Shown: positions 25,627 through 34,259 of the stretch, one piece after another | Layout: each line of letters starts with the position of its first letter | Position numbering within the stretch: position 1 is the first letter of the stretch | Assembly: GCA_035477115.1 (NCBI GenBank) | Contig: DATIKW010000039.1 | Span: 62,001 to 126,000, forward strand | DNA: 64,000 nucleotides | Source of the DNA: UBA995 sp035477115 | Lineage (GTDB): Bacteria; Bacillota; Sulfobacillia; UBA995 | Direction of reading: 5' to 3' | The notes under the pieces: model-generated | Told to the model about the DNA's origin: nothing | Database searches by the model: none | The model's input: the letters and a program-made list of their open reading frames with translations, nothing else | Made by a program: the position numbers and the translations under genes

Positions 25627-26178
25627 CTACGGGCGCCAGTTACGGAGACGAATGCGGGTGTCGAGGACGATCTCCTGCTCGGCACCCGCCCGGACCCCGA
25701 GCAGGATGCTGGCCGTCATCGCCTGGGAAGAGCTGCCATCGGGGAGGGTGATGAGGACGGTGGTGGCGGCGGTGTCAAAGCGGGTGACTCCCTCCAGGGT
25801 CGGCGTTCCGCCGGCCGTCTTCACGCTGAGCGGCCCGGCGACGGCCGGTTCGACCAGCCGATAGAGCCGGGTGCCCAGGCGATAGTAGGTCACTATGTGA
25901 TCGGTCGTGCGAAAGGCCAGACCCTCAGGCGCAACCACCAGGGCGTTAGCATAGCGCAGCCCCCGGACCGCGGAGCCGTACCACGTGCGATCGTAGCCCT
26001 CCACGATGTCGTCCATGACCCGCTGGGTGGCGGTCTGCACGTCGTACTGCCCGCGGCCGATCCACTCGAGACGGCCCTGGGCGGCGAACAGGACCATCAC
26101 CCCGCCCAGCACCAGTGTGAGCATGCCGCCGGCGATCAGCAGTTCCAGGGTGGAAAAGCCCCGGCGATCGGCGGCCAC
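25627..26178 (-). CDS. PilW-like minor pilin
   Basis: This type IV pilus minor (pseudo)pilin has 183 residues. GTG 26178 follows GGGGGG and yields VAADRRG|FSTLELLIAGG. That is a prepilin-peptidase site with the conserved Glu at +5 and a hydrophobic N-terminal helix (MLTLVLGGVMVLFAA). The C-terminal part is beta-rich and includes repeated Thr patterns (TVLITLPDGSSSQ). It starts 1 nt after the pilV-like gene stop and ends the minor-pilin operon. The prepilin peptidase gene is not in this window. Confidence 0.82.
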   Translation of the reverse strand: MAADRRGFSTLELLIAGGMLTLVLGGVMVLFAAQGRLEWIGRGQYDVQTATQRVMDDIVEGYDRTWYGSAVRGLRYANALVVAPEGLAFRTTDHIVTYYRLGTRLYRLVEPAVAGPLSVKTAGGTPTLEGVTRFDTAATTVLITLPDGSSSQAMTASILLGVRAGAEQEIVLDTRIRLRNWRP

Positions 26179-26179
26179 G

Positions 26180-26587
26180 CTAGATACCCCCCCGGTAGAG
26201 CAAGAAGGTCCAGGTGGCCCTGGGTACGGGATGATCGGCTCGCGGCAGCCGCCAGGCGCGGAGCAACACCTGGATGAGTTCCCGCTGGGCTGGCAATTGC
26301 GGGTTGGTCTCCAGCACCCGTATCGTCCGCTCCACGTCAAAACCGCTCGCCTGGTAGTTGGCCCAGACATGGTTCTGAATGTTGTCGAACGGCTCCAGCT
26401 TGGTCTCCTCGGCCGCCCGGCGCAGGAGATTGGTCGCTTCGGCCGTATCCTCGCCGAGGCGGATGCCGGCCAAGGTGGCATTCATGCCGTACAGTATGGC
26501 CACCAGGGCCACGCCCAGGATGAACACGGCCACCATGAGTTCGGTGAGCGTGAACCCTCGCTCGCGGTTGCCAAGCGATCTCATCAT
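26180..26587 (-). CDS. PilV/GspI-like minor pilin
   Basis: This 135-residue minor pilin starts at ATG 26587, overlapping the previous stop in ATGATGA; the second ATG would remove one residue. The N-terminus MMRSLGNRERG|FTLTELMVAVF has the G|F cleavage site and Glu at +5, followed by ILGVALVAILYGMNATL as the pilin helix. The remaining 90 residues form a small C-terminal domain. No clear ribosome site is present, so translation probably depends on the upstream gene. Confidence 0.83.
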   Translation of the reverse strand: MMRSLGNRERGFTLTELMVAVFILGVALVAILYGMNATLAGIRLGEDTAEATNLLRRAAEETKLEPFDNIQNHVWANYQASGFDVERTIRVLETNPQLPAQRELIQVLLRAWRLPRADHPVPRATWTFLLYRGGI

Positions 26588-27549
26588 TGATAGTCGCGCC
26601 AATGGCGGTCGACAGGCGTGCCGGCCGGCCAGGGGATGTCGCCCATGGCGGGGGCATACGTGAATACGTCCTCGATTTTGCCTTGACCAGAGATGATGAT
26701 ATCCTCCACCACCACCGCCCCGATCAGGTCGGCGGTGCCGCTGATGCGGAGGGTGGAATGAGGGGCCCAGATCCCGCCCCGAAAGTAACAGGTGCCCGAC
26801 ATGTTGATGCTGATCTCCGTGGTACCCGGCACCCAGATCAAGAGCCGGGTCGGATCGCCGCCCGGGTTGATGTCGGCCGTGCCCGATATCTGGATGCTGC
26901 CCGACACCCACAGGTGCACCGGCCCCAGTACGTTGATCGTCGCCTGTCCGGAGATCTGGATCCCGGTGTAGCAGTAGTGAGCGGGCGTACCGTCGGCGTT
27001 GCCCAGCGTCAGCACGTCGCGGCCGCTGAGGCGCAAGAAACCGCGGCAGGGGATGTCGGGACGGGAGACCAGGGGTACGGCCGCCTGTGCGGGGGGCGTC
27101 AACTCCGGTCCGCCGGTCACGGGGTCAAACGGATTGGGCTGGGCGATGATCGCCCGTACCCGGACCCGCCGCTGGACGTTGCCCATGGCGCCCACGGCCA
27201 CCAGGTGCTTGATGGAGGGGTCGGCCGTATCCGGCCAGATCCACACGTCATAGCTGCCTCCGGGGCCGACGCGGTCGGGGCCGCCGCTGAAGGACGGGGG
27301 ATCCTGGGGATGCTGCCGGAAAACCAACAAGTGCGACTGGAACCTCAGGCGATGCAGCCCGTCGTTCACCCCGGACTCGGCGACGTACAGGGCGGAACCG
27401 TCGTCGCGCACCCGGTCGGCCTCGCGCGCGGTGCCTTGCGCCAGCACCCCTGCCGCCCCCAGGGAGATGGTGCCCACCACCGCTACCAGTAGCGCCATGA
27501 TCAGGGCCGAACCGCGGTCGTCCCGTAACCTGCGCAGTCGCCGGAACAT
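26584..27549 (-). CDS. PilX-like pilus assembly protein (copy 2 of a tandem pair)
   Basis: This 321-residue protein starts at ATG 27549 after GGAGGTG. A short basic N-terminus and a hydrophobic helix (SALIMALLVAVVGTISLGAA) are followed by ALYVAESGVNDGLHRL, the N-terminal pattern of PilX/DUF4900-type proteins that accompany minor pilins. The C-terminal half has repeated QISGxA-type strands (ISGQATINVLGPVHLWVSG, MSGTCYFRGGIWAPHS, ISGTADLIGAVVV), suggesting a right-handed beta-helix-like adhesive domain. It is paralogous along its length to the upstream gene at 27709-28671 and is coupled to the pilV-like gene. Confidence 0.75.
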   Translation of the reverse strand: MFRRLRRLRDDRGSALIMALLVAVVGTISLGAAGVLAQGTAREADRVRDDGSALYVAESGVNDGLHRLRFQSHLLVFRQHPQDPPSFSGGPDRVGPGGSYDVWIWPDTADPSIKHLVAVGAMGNVQRRVRVRAIIAQPNPFDPVTGGPELTPPAQAAVPLVSRPDIPCRGFLRLSGRDVLTLGNADGTPAHYCYTGIQISGQATINVLGPVHLWVSGSIQISGTADINPGGDPTRLLIWVPGTTEISINMSGTCYFRGGIWAPHSTLRISGTADLIGAVVVEDIIISGQGKIEDVFTYAPAMGDIPWPAGTPVDRHWRDYQ

Positions 27550-27581
27550 GCCCGCACCTCCTACACCCCGAAGGTGGGCCC

Positions 27582-27614
27582 CGGTAGGGGCGGGTTCAGA
27601 ACCCGCCCCCACAT
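27582..27614. repeat. Dispersed palindromic repeat, copy 1
   Basis: The core is an 11-bp inverted repeat GGGGCGGGTTC, a central A at 27598, then the exact reverse complement. The left flank CGGTA matches the copy at 60982, while the right flank has diverged (CACATC). It lies in the 159-bp gap between the two PilX-like genes. It resembles small REP/MITE-like palindromes found between genes. Confidence 0.7.
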
Positions 27615-27708
27615 CCGAGGAGGCGGTCCGCCGTCCTCGTGCTCCCGCGGTGCCACAAGGGGAACCAGGGGGGCTCACTGGCGGCACTCCCCTGTCGGGG
27701 ATGGTCAT

Positions 27709-28671
27709 TCATCGGTAATCCCTGCTCCTGTAGTCCAACTGCGCGTTGACCGGCCAGCCGAGTTCCGCCATACGCGGATCGGCGACGAAGGTGGCGCCAC
27801 CCGTGATGTTGGATGTAGCTACCACCACACCCCCGACGAGGTCGGCGGTGCCGCTCATCTCCAGGTGGGAGTGGGGCGCATAGATGCCGCCATAGAACTC
27901 GGTGTTGCCGGTGAGATCGATGCGGATGGAGATGTTGCCCGGCACCCAGATTACGAGATTGCGCGGGTCGCCGGGAACCCACCCCGATCCGTCCGCGACG
28001 ATGTTGAGCCGGGCGCCGCCGGCGATATCGATGTCCGGATCGAGACCGGGGTCGCCCACCACGTAGATGTGCACCGGTCCCCTCAGCACCAGGCGGGCCT
28101 GGCTGCGGCCGATGATCGCCGTGAAGCAGTATATTTTGAGGGTGCCATCGGCGTTGCCCAGGTAGTGCGTTTTGTTCCCTGTGAGATCCAAGACTCCTGT
28201 GGGCTGCATCCCCGCTGGAGCCAGGACCACCGGGTGGCCCCCGCCGCCGGTCGCGGTGAAGGGGTTGGCCTGCAGCACCGATGCGACGATCTGCAGGTGA
28301 TGGCGCGCCCCGCCCCTCCGGCCGATGGCCACCACGTGCCGATCCAGGGGATTGGCGCCGTCCGCCCATACCCACACGTCATAGCCGGCGCCCGCCCCCA
28401 CGCGTTCCGGGCCGGCGCTGAAAGACGGGGGATCGCCGGGATAGGTCCGGAGGTGCAATCCGGCGGGAGCGAACTTGAGGCGAAACAGGGCCTCATTCAC
28501 GCCCGACTCCGCCACGTACAGGGCGGACCCGGCCTCCCGCCACCGATTGGCCGACTGGGCGGTGCCCTGGGCCAGGGCGCCGGCCGTACCCAAACCGATC
28601 GTGCCGACCACCGCCACCAACAGGGTGACGATCAGGGCCGCGCCCCCCTCGCCGTTGAGCAGCCTGCGCAT
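27709..28671 (-). CDS. PilX-like pilus assembly protein (copy 1 of a tandem pair)
   Basis: This 320-residue paralogue of the next gene has the same layout: hydrophobic helix (ALIVTLLVAVVGTIGLGTAG), ALYVAESGVNEALFRL, a middle DPPSFSAGPERVGAGAGYDVWVW block and a C-terminal beta-strand repeat region (MSGTADLVGGVVVATSNITGG). The copies share blocks such as LGNADGT and the GGIxAPHS motif but differ widely between them, so the duplication is old. It is the first gene after the terminator at 28747-28783 and probably the first gene of the minor-pilin operon. Confidence 0.75.
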   Translation of the reverse strand: MRRLLNGEGGAALIVTLLVAVVGTIGLGTAGALAQGTAQSANRWREAGSALYVAESGVNEALFRLKFAPAGLHLRTYPGDPPSFSAGPERVGAGAGYDVWVWADGANPLDRHVVAIGRRGGARHHLQIVASVLQANPFTATGGGGHPVVLAPAGMQPTGVLDLTGNKTHYLGNADGTLKIYCFTAIIGRSQARLVLRGPVHIYVVGDPGLDPDIDIAGGARLNIVADGSGWVPGDPRNLVIWVPGNISIRIDLTGNTEFYGGIYAPHSHLEMSGTADLVGGVVVATSNITGGATFVADPRMAELGWPVNAQLDYRSRDYR

Positions 28672-28746
28672 GCTCTTCCCTCCCCGCCTCTGGCATCTCA
28701 GAGAAACCAGTTAGAATTCGGCCTCCTCTCGGTTAATCCTCCTCAA

Positions 28747-28783
28747 CAAAAAAAGAAAATTCACCATCTCCGTACGAAGATGG
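28747..28783 (-). terminator. Intrinsic terminator after the ligase/TPR gene
   Basis: On the minus strand a 6-bp stem (CCATCT/AGATGG, 28764-28783) is followed by a T-rich run (TTTTCTTTTTTT, 28760-28747), 16 nt past the ligase gene stop. It separates the pilM-N-O-ligase genes from the PilX-like operon. The stem is short but the T run is the longest on that strand in this AT-poor window. Confidence 0.65.
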
Positions 28784-28799
28784 GATTTCTGCGGTCTCT

Positions 28800-30770
28800 C
28801 TACCTCGCCTCGTCTCCGGCCAACAGCCGCGCCAGCCGCGTGGCATCCGCGTGGCCGGGCACGAGTTGCAGCGCTTCCTCAGCGAGGCGGCGCGCGCCTT
28901 CGAGGTCGCCGGCCGCCCGGCGGCCGAGCGCGGCCAGCACCCGCACGTCGGCGAACAGCACATCGGCATGGGCTCGGGCTCCCGGGTGAATCGGCCGCCG
29001 GAACTCGGATTCCCGGTCCAGCACGAACTCGAGTTCCGCTAGTGCGCCCGGTGCGTCGCCCTGGCGCCACTTCAGGGAAGCCAGGTAGTACCGATACTCG
29101 GCCCACCACGGAAACAGCTCCACCGCCCGGACTAGTTCCTGCCGGGCGCGCCTCCAGTCGCTGGCGTCCGCCGCCTGGGCCCGTTCGGCATACAGCAGGC
29201 CGAGTTGATTCCGCACCGGCGGATTATGGGGATCCAGCCGCACCGCCTGTTGCGACAGCTCGATCGCCCGGTCGAGTCGCCACCGGTCGCCCGTAGACCG
29301 CCACCCCAGCAGGTGGGCGTGAGCCTGGAAGGCCGGGGCCACCGGGTCCAGCGGGTTCAGGCGGCCGGCCGCTTCGAACTGCGCGAGCGCGGTCGAGACG
29401 GCGCCTGCTTGCAGTCCCGCCCGGCCCGCTTCCAGCCGCAGCGAGGCCAGGTAGGGCAGGCCGCTCAGCAAGGCGAGGAACGCGGCGACGGCCAGCATCC
29501 AGGGTCGCGGGCGCCCGGGCGCCAGGGGAGCTGACTGACCCCGGATCACGGCCAGTCCGCCCCAGAACAGCAGCATGACGGCGGGGATTTCCCAGTTGAT
29601 GTCCACTCCCAGGTGTAACGCCAGGGCTACCAGGCCGCCGGCCGTCCCGGCCGCCAGTCCGTCCGCCCGGCCGATCCTCCGGCGCAACTCGATGAACACC
29701 GCTGCCCCCAGGATCAGGAAAGCGGCCACCCCCGGCAGTCCCGTCTCCGCCCACCACTGCAGGTAATGGTTGTGGGCGGAGACGCTGAAGAAGGCGGGGT
29801 CGGCCTGGTAGGCGGGGAAGACCCGGGCGAAGCTCCCCAGCCCGAAGCCGAGCCAGGGCCGGGCGGCGATCATCCGCGCGGCGGTGACCCAGAAGCTGAA
29901 GCGGCCGGCCACGCTAGAGGCCACGACCAATCCCGCTCCGGGGACGGCAACCCCGTCCCGGGCGTGGGCGGGAGCTGCGGGGTCTTCCACCCGGAAGGCC
30001 TGAAGGTGATCCACGGTGCGGCGGGCGACGCCGAGAGCCAGCGCTTCCTCGCGGCGGGCGGCAGGTTGGCCCAGGAGCAGCGTCCCGGCCAGCACCAGGC
30101 CGGCAAGGACGGTGACCCCCACGAAACCGGCCAGACGCCGCCGGGCGGCCGGGGGCAAGAGCAGGCAAGTCGCGACCAAGCCCGGCACCAGCGTATACTG
30201 GGAACCCCGCGACAGGGTGAGCAGCCAGGACCCGAACAGGATGGCGCCCGCCGGCGCCAGCCACCGCCATCGCCCGCCGCCGGCGGCCACCCCCGCCGCC
30301 CCCAGGTAGAGGAACAGCGCGTGCTGAGCGAAAGCGTTCGGGTACTCGAAGGTGCCCCCCGGCCGGTGAAAGGGCAGAGAGTCGGGACTGACCCAGTAGC
30401 TCACCAGGCCGATGATCGCCCCCAGCACTCCTCCCGCCAGGGCCCATCCCGCCACCCGGAGGCGCCCCGCCGCCGGGACGGCGTGGGCGAGCAGGGCGTA
30501 CACCAGCAAGTACAGCAGCAGGTTCAGCACGGCCTCCGCCGTGCCGGCGGGGAACACCGTCCAGAAGAAGGATAGCGCTCCCGCCCCGACCACACCGGCC
30601 GCGGCCAGGTCGAGCGGGCGTACGGCCACCCGCCCACCCCGTCCCAGCCAGCCGTAGGCGACGAGTGCTCCCAGCACGTAGAAGGCGGTGAGCGGGCCGC
30701 GGTCGATCGCTCCCCGCAATAGCGGAGCGACGAAGTAGAGCAGGCCGAGATACGCGGCGGCCACGGCCAT
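28800..30770 (-). CDS. O-antigen-ligase-like membrane protein with TPR tail
   Basis: This 656-residue polytopic protein has about 12 hydrophobic segments in residues 1-430. It carries the O-antigen ligase/Wzy signature: a periplasmic loop with FSVSAHNHYLQWWAETGLPGV and upstream GGTFEYPNAFAQH. The last 200 residues are TPR-like helices (LAQFEAAGRLNPLDP, AIELSQQAVRLDPHN, ARQELVRAVELFP). It would transfer a lipid-linked glycan to an acceptor. Placement 1 nt after pilO, with pilins around it, suggests pilin or surface glycosylation. Confidence 0.82.
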   Translation of the reverse strand: MAVAAAYLGLLYFVAPLLRGAIDRGPLTAFYVLGALVAYGWLGRGGRVAVRPLDLAAAGVVGAGALSFFWTVFPAGTAEAVLNLLLYLLVYALLAHAVPAAGRLRVAGWALAGGVLGAIIGLVSYWVSPDSLPFHRPGGTFEYPNAFAQHALFLYLGAAGVAAGGGRWRWLAPAGAILFGSWLLTLSRGSQYTLVPGLVATCLLLPPAARRRLAGFVGVTVLAGLVLAGTLLLGQPAARREEALALGVARRTVDHLQAFRVEDPAAPAHARDGVAVPGAGLVVASSVAGRFSFWVTAARMIAARPWLGFGLGSFARVFPAYQADPAFFSVSAHNHYLQWWAETGLPGVAAFLILGAAVFIELRRRIGRADGLAAGTAGGLVALALHLGVDINWEIPAVMLLFWGGLAVIRGQSAPLAPGRPRPWMLAVAAFLALLSGLPYLASLRLEAGRAGLQAGAVSTALAQFEAAGRLNPLDPVAPAFQAHAHLLGWRSTGDRWRLDRAIELSQQAVRLDPHNPPVRNQLGLLYAERAQAADASDWRRARQELVRAVELFPWWAEYRYYLASLKWRQGDAPGALAELEFVLDRESEFRRPIHPGARAHADVLFADVRVLAALGRRAAGDLEGARRLAEEALQLVPGHADATRLARLLAGDEAR

Positions 30771-30771
30771 C

Positions 30772-31407
30772 TCAGGGCGATGGCGGCAGGAAAGGGTTGA
30801 CCCGCCCGGGCCGCCTGGCGAATACCAGGTCTTCGAGGTCCTCGACGGTGGGCGCCGTCCGCTCGTCGACGAACAGGTACACTACATAGTGGGCCACCAC
30901 CCGTCCCGGCGGCGGCTCCTCCAAGGCTTCCACCCGCAGCCCGCCCACCAGGACCAGCCGCTCCAGTTCCTCGACCAGCTCCAGGAATCGGGCCTGGCCG
31001 GGGAAGGGCCCCTCAACTCGGAAGTGGATGGGGTAGCGCACGTACTGCTCCACCGGTTCTCCGGGGGCGAAGTCCAACTCCATCACGCGCACCCCGGCCT
31101 GGCGCTGGGCGCGGTCGAGGTACTGGAGCAGTTCGGCGACGCGGGGGGCCACGGGGATCTGTGCTTCCAGCTCGGCGGCCAGGGCCTGGATTTCGGCTAC
31201 CGCCGCTTCGAGCTGGGGAATCTCCTCCACCACCGCCCGGTCGCGCGCCAGCCGATCCTCCTCCTGCTGGAGTTCCTGTTGCAGTCCCCCAAGCCGGCGT
31301 ACGGCCGGCTCATAGGCGAGCAGGTAATAGCCGACGGCCAAGGCCACGATGGCCAGGCCGATCAAGATCGCACGGCTGCGGCTGTCGAGCCGGGGCAAGA
31401 CCGCCAC
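30772..31407 (-). CDS. pilO: PilO, type IV pilus inner-membrane assembly protein
   Basis: PilO pairs with PilN to connect PilM to the pilus machine. The 211-residue product has a single N-terminal span (AILIGLAIVALAVGYYLLAY), a coiled coil (LQQELQQEEDRLARDRAVVEEI), then a ferredoxin-like fold (VRYPIHFRVEGPFPGQARFLELVEELERL), the typical PilO core. It ends with a short Pro-rich tail. The gene lies 3 bp after pilN and immediately before the ligase gene. Confidence 0.88.
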   Translation of the reverse strand: MAVLPRLDSRSRAILIGLAIVALAVGYYLLAYEPAVRRLGGLQQELQQEEDRLARDRAVVEEIPQLEAAVAEIQALAAELEAQIPVAPRVAELLQYLDRAQRQAGVRVMELDFAPGEPVEQYVRYPIHFRVEGPFPGQARFLELVEELERLVLVGGLRVEALEEPPPGRVVAHYVVYLFVDERTAPTVEDLEDLVFARRPGRVNPFLPPSP

Positions 31408-31410
31408 CTC

Positions 31411-31929
31411 CTATCGGATGTGCGCCCGGACCTCGAAATCGTACAAGCCTTCCTCATCCCGGGCGTACCTGGCCCGGGCGCGGGACAGCAACGCCGATCG
31501 GTCGAGGCCCGCCATCAACTGGGCGATCGGTTCGAGGTGGGCGGTCGAGCCGGTAAGCACCAACTCACCCGGCTCCACGAATTCGATGCGGGCGAGCTGT
31601 AGATTCGGGGGGGTGAGGGCCGCCAGTTCCCGCAAGATCGCCGCCCAGCGCCGCGCGATCACGCCGGCCAGGAAGTCCCGCTTGTGTTCCATCACCTGGC
31701 GCCGGGCGATCAAGGCATCCCGCTGCTCGAGCTTCGGCCGGAGCAGGGTTTGCTCGTGGCGGACCCGCTCGGTCTCGCGGTACACGGCCGCGATCTCCTG
31801 GGCGGTGACATAGTGCTCAAAACCGGCGGTCCCCGCCGCCGCGACCAGTGCCACCGCCAGCGCCACCAGGCGCCAGTCGATGACCCGTTGCCGTTTCACC
31901 CATCCGGGCAGCAGGTTGACCCGAGTCAC
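31411..31929 (-). CDS. pilN: PilN, type IV pilus assembly protein
   Basis: This 172-residue protein begins MTRVNLLPGWVKRQR, the conserved PilN INLLP segment that contacts the PilM groove. A single membrane helix (LVALAVALVAAAGTAGF), a short coiled coil and a C-terminal domain (LAALTPPNLQLARIEFVEPG) follow. The 3-bp gap from pilM and the pilO neighbour confirm the assignment. PilP and the secretin PilQ are absent, as in monoderm Firmicutes. Confidence 0.9.
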   Translation of the reverse strand: MTRVNLLPGWVKRQRVIDWRLVALAVALVAAAGTAGFEHYVTAQEIAAVYRETERVRHEQTLLRPKLEQRDALIARRQVMEHKRDFLAGVIARRWAAILRELAALTPPNLQLARIEFVEPGELVLTGSTAHLEPIAQLMAGLDRSALLSRARARYARDEEGLYDFEVRAHIR

Positions 31930-31932
31930 CGC

Positions 31933-34128
31933 TCACCCTCCCTCGCGCAACGCCAGCCCGAGCGCGCCGGTAAACTGGGGGCCGAAAGCGTCGCGCCGGT
32001 CGCCGAGTCGCGGATTCATCTCGAGTTCCTGCAGCGGGTTGAGCGGGGTGACCTTCAACTCCGGCTCTTCCTCGCGCATGCCGAGCGCCAGCGTCAGGTA
32101 ATCGGTCAAAGCCTCGGCCAGTCCCTTGAGCCCCGCGCCGCCCCCGGCGAGATGGATGTGCCGGATCTCCGCCCGCTCATGGCGCACGAGATAGAACTCG
32201 ATGGAGCGCCTGATCTCAAGGAGGAGTTCATCGAGCAGCGGTTGCAGGAACCGCGCCGCGGCGGTGTCGGGCAACACGCCCAACTCCCGTTTGGTCGCCT
32301 CGGCGGCGGCCATATCCTGTCCGAGACCCTCGGCGATGGCGGCGGTGAAGTCGTTGCCGCCAACGTTGATCGTACGATTGAAAGCGGGGACGCCCTCCCG
32401 GAACACGCTGAGCCTGGTCCCGGATGCGCCGAGGTCGACCAGCATCACGCTCGAGTCGTCTGACCGTTTCGGATGGTGGCCGTTGGCCCCCAACACGCGG
32501 CTGACCGCCAGCGCGTCGATGTCGATCGCGACCGGGAAGAGGGAGGCTGCGCGCATCGTCTCCAGCAAACCCTGCACCAGCTTGCGCTGAGTGCCGACCA
32601 GCATCACCCGCATCGGCGGCGGGCCGGCCTCCCCCGCTTCCGCCGGAGCGTCGCCCAGGATACTGAAGTCGCTGATCGCCTCATCGGGGGGGATGGGGAT
32701 GTGCTGCTCCGCCTCCCACCGCAGCGTCTCCCGCAGTTCCCGCTCGCTCATCCGCGGGAACTGAACTTGCCGCAAGATGACGCCGGGCCCGCCGACGACC
32801 GTCACCACCCGCCGCCCGCGCACCCCGCTCTCCCGCATCAGCCGGCGGACGGCGCCGGCGACCTCGACCGGCTTGGCGATCGCCCCTTCGCTCACCGCCG
32901 CCCGCGGCGTCGGCGCAGCGCCGAAAGCGATGACCATCGCTCCCCGGCGGGTGCCGCGTACCTGCACCAGCTTGATGTGGGCGGTCCCGATGTCCAGGCC
33001 CACCCCCACCTTCCCCGGCCGCAGCAGCCGCAGGGGCGCGGCCGCCGCGCGGGCGTCCCGGTTCACGGCCGGGGCGGTTCGCGGCTCGCGGGCTACCGGC
33101 AGAGCAGACGGGGCGGCGGCAGGTAATGCCGCCGCCCCGTCTGCTCTGGGAGGCCCCTCCGGGGCCGGCGGCATCGCCTCGGCGAGCGGCCGCTCGTCCG
33201 GCTCGTGCGCCGGCGCCGGCTGCTCCCCGGCCGTCAAGGGCGGCTTGGCCTTCGGGACCGGCGGCTGCCGCCGACGAGGCGGGGCCGGTTCGACGGCGGG
33301 GGCGTCCCGCAACAAGTCGATGTCCTCGGAACGGCGTGCCCGCGGACGGGCGACGGCCGCCGCGGTGCGTGGCTCGCCGTCACGCGGACTCCGCCGCCGC
33401 GACCGGACCACCCGGACGGCTGACGCGAGGAGCGCCACCGCCCCCAGCCCCGCAAACCCGGCGAAACGATAGGGGGCACCGGCGAAGTACCATTGCAACT
33501 CCAGGTAGACTGCCCCGCCGATCAGGAGCGTGCTGGCGAGGAGGATGCTCAGGGCAGCCAGGAACTCCTCCAGCGCGCTGGAGCGCCGGCCCCTTCCCGG
33601 GGCAGCGGCGGGTCCGCGGGCGTCTCGGCCGGCGGCCGGCGGCAGAGCCGGCAGGTCGTCCAGCAGCGCCGGCGGGATCGAGGGACGGGGTGGCGGGAAG
33701 AATTCCCGGCCGGCGTCCGGGGGGAGAGCCGCGGGTGAGTCCCGCAGGAGTTCCCGGAGAATGGAGAGTTCGCCCGGAGCGACCGCAGGCCCGATGTCGG
33801 GGATGGGTTCGGCCGGCTCGGCGTCGGGGCCGGGTTCGGCCGGCTCGACCCGCGCGGCCGGCTTACCGCCGGAGATGAGCAGGGCGCGCCGCATCAGCAG
33901 CAACCCGCCCACCGCGAGCAGCGCCAGTCCGCCATACTGCAACTCCTGGGGGGTGATCCCCCCCAGCCGGAAGGCCAGGGCCGGAACCAGCCCCAGGCCC
34001 AGCAGGATCGTGCCCGCCAGCAGGACGGCTATCGCCGGCCAGGCCGCGGGTGGCGGAGGAGGCGGGGGGGGAGGCGGCTTGACCTTGCGGGTCTTGCGTT
34101 CCGGCAGGGGCAAGGGCTCGGGCGCCAT
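31933..34128 (-). CDS. pilM: PilM with a large N-terminal membrane and Pro-rich extension
   Basis: The last 355 residues of this 731-residue protein are a normal actin-like PilM: VGLDIGTAHIKLVQV, a VVTVVGGPGVILRQVQFPRM segment, LRWEAEQHIPIPPDEAI, VMLVDLGASGTRLSVF, NVGGNDFTAAIAEGLG and LAGGGAGLKGLAEAL. The first 375 residues are not found in ordinary PilM: a poly-Pro stretch (residues 18-27), two hydrophobic hairpins (about 30-85 and 190-240) and a low-complexity Pro/Ala/Arg linker. PilM is usually cytosolic, so this version is anchored to the membrane. ATG 34128 follows GGAGGATGAG. A later internal start cannot be excluded, but the frame has normal coding character throughout. Confidence 0.85.
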   Translation of the reverse strand: MAPEPLPLPERKTRKVKPPPPPPPPPPAAWPAIAVLLAGTILLGLGLVPALAFRLGGITPQELQYGGLALLAVGGLLLMRRALLISGGKPAARVEPAEPGPDAEPAEPIPDIGPAVAPGELSILRELLRDSPAALPPDAGREFFPPPRPSIPPALLDDLPALPPAAGRDARGPAAAPGRGRRSSALEEFLAALSILLASTLLIGGAVYLELQWYFAGAPYRFAGFAGLGAVALLASAVRVVRSRRRSPRDGEPRTAAAVARPRARRSEDIDLLRDAPAVEPAPPRRRQPPVPKAKPPLTAGEQPAPAHEPDERPLAEAMPPAPEGPPRADGAAALPAAAPSALPVAREPRTAPAVNRDARAAAAPLRLLRPGKVGVGLDIGTAHIKLVQVRGTRRGAMVIAFGAAPTPRAAVSEGAIAKPVEVAGAVRRLMRESGVRGRRVVTVVGGPGVILRQVQFPRMSERELRETLRWEAEQHIPIPPDEAISDFSILGDAPAEAGEAGPPPMRVMLVGTQRKLVQGLLETMRAASLFPVAIDIDALAVSRVLGANGHHPKRSDDSSVMLVDLGASGTRLSVFREGVPAFNRTINVGGNDFTAAIAEGLGQDMAAAEATKRELGVLPDTAAARFLQPLLDELLLEIRRSIEFYLVRHERAEIRHIHLAGGGAGLKGLAEALTDYLTLALGMREEEPELKVTPLNPLQELEMNPRLGDRRDAFGPQFTGALGLALREGG

Positions 34129-34210
34129 GCTCTGCTCATCCTCCGGCTGGTCCGTTGCTCTCTTCCCTCAACTGCGTTCTACGTTCTACGGCAAAGCCCG
34201 GCTTCCTGCC

Positions 34211-34245
34211 GAAAATAAAGAGGAGGGACCCCGGAAGGGGGTCCC
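34211..34245 (-). terminator. Intrinsic terminator after pilA
   Basis: On the minus strand an 8-bp G/C-rich stem (GGGACCCC paired with GGGGTCCC, 34245-34225) is followed by TCCTCTTTATTTTC (34224-34211), just past the pilA stop. It would stop the abundant pilin transcript before pilM and allow major pilin to be made in excess. Confidence 0.72.
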
Positions 34246-34259
34246 CATCAGGCACGCCG

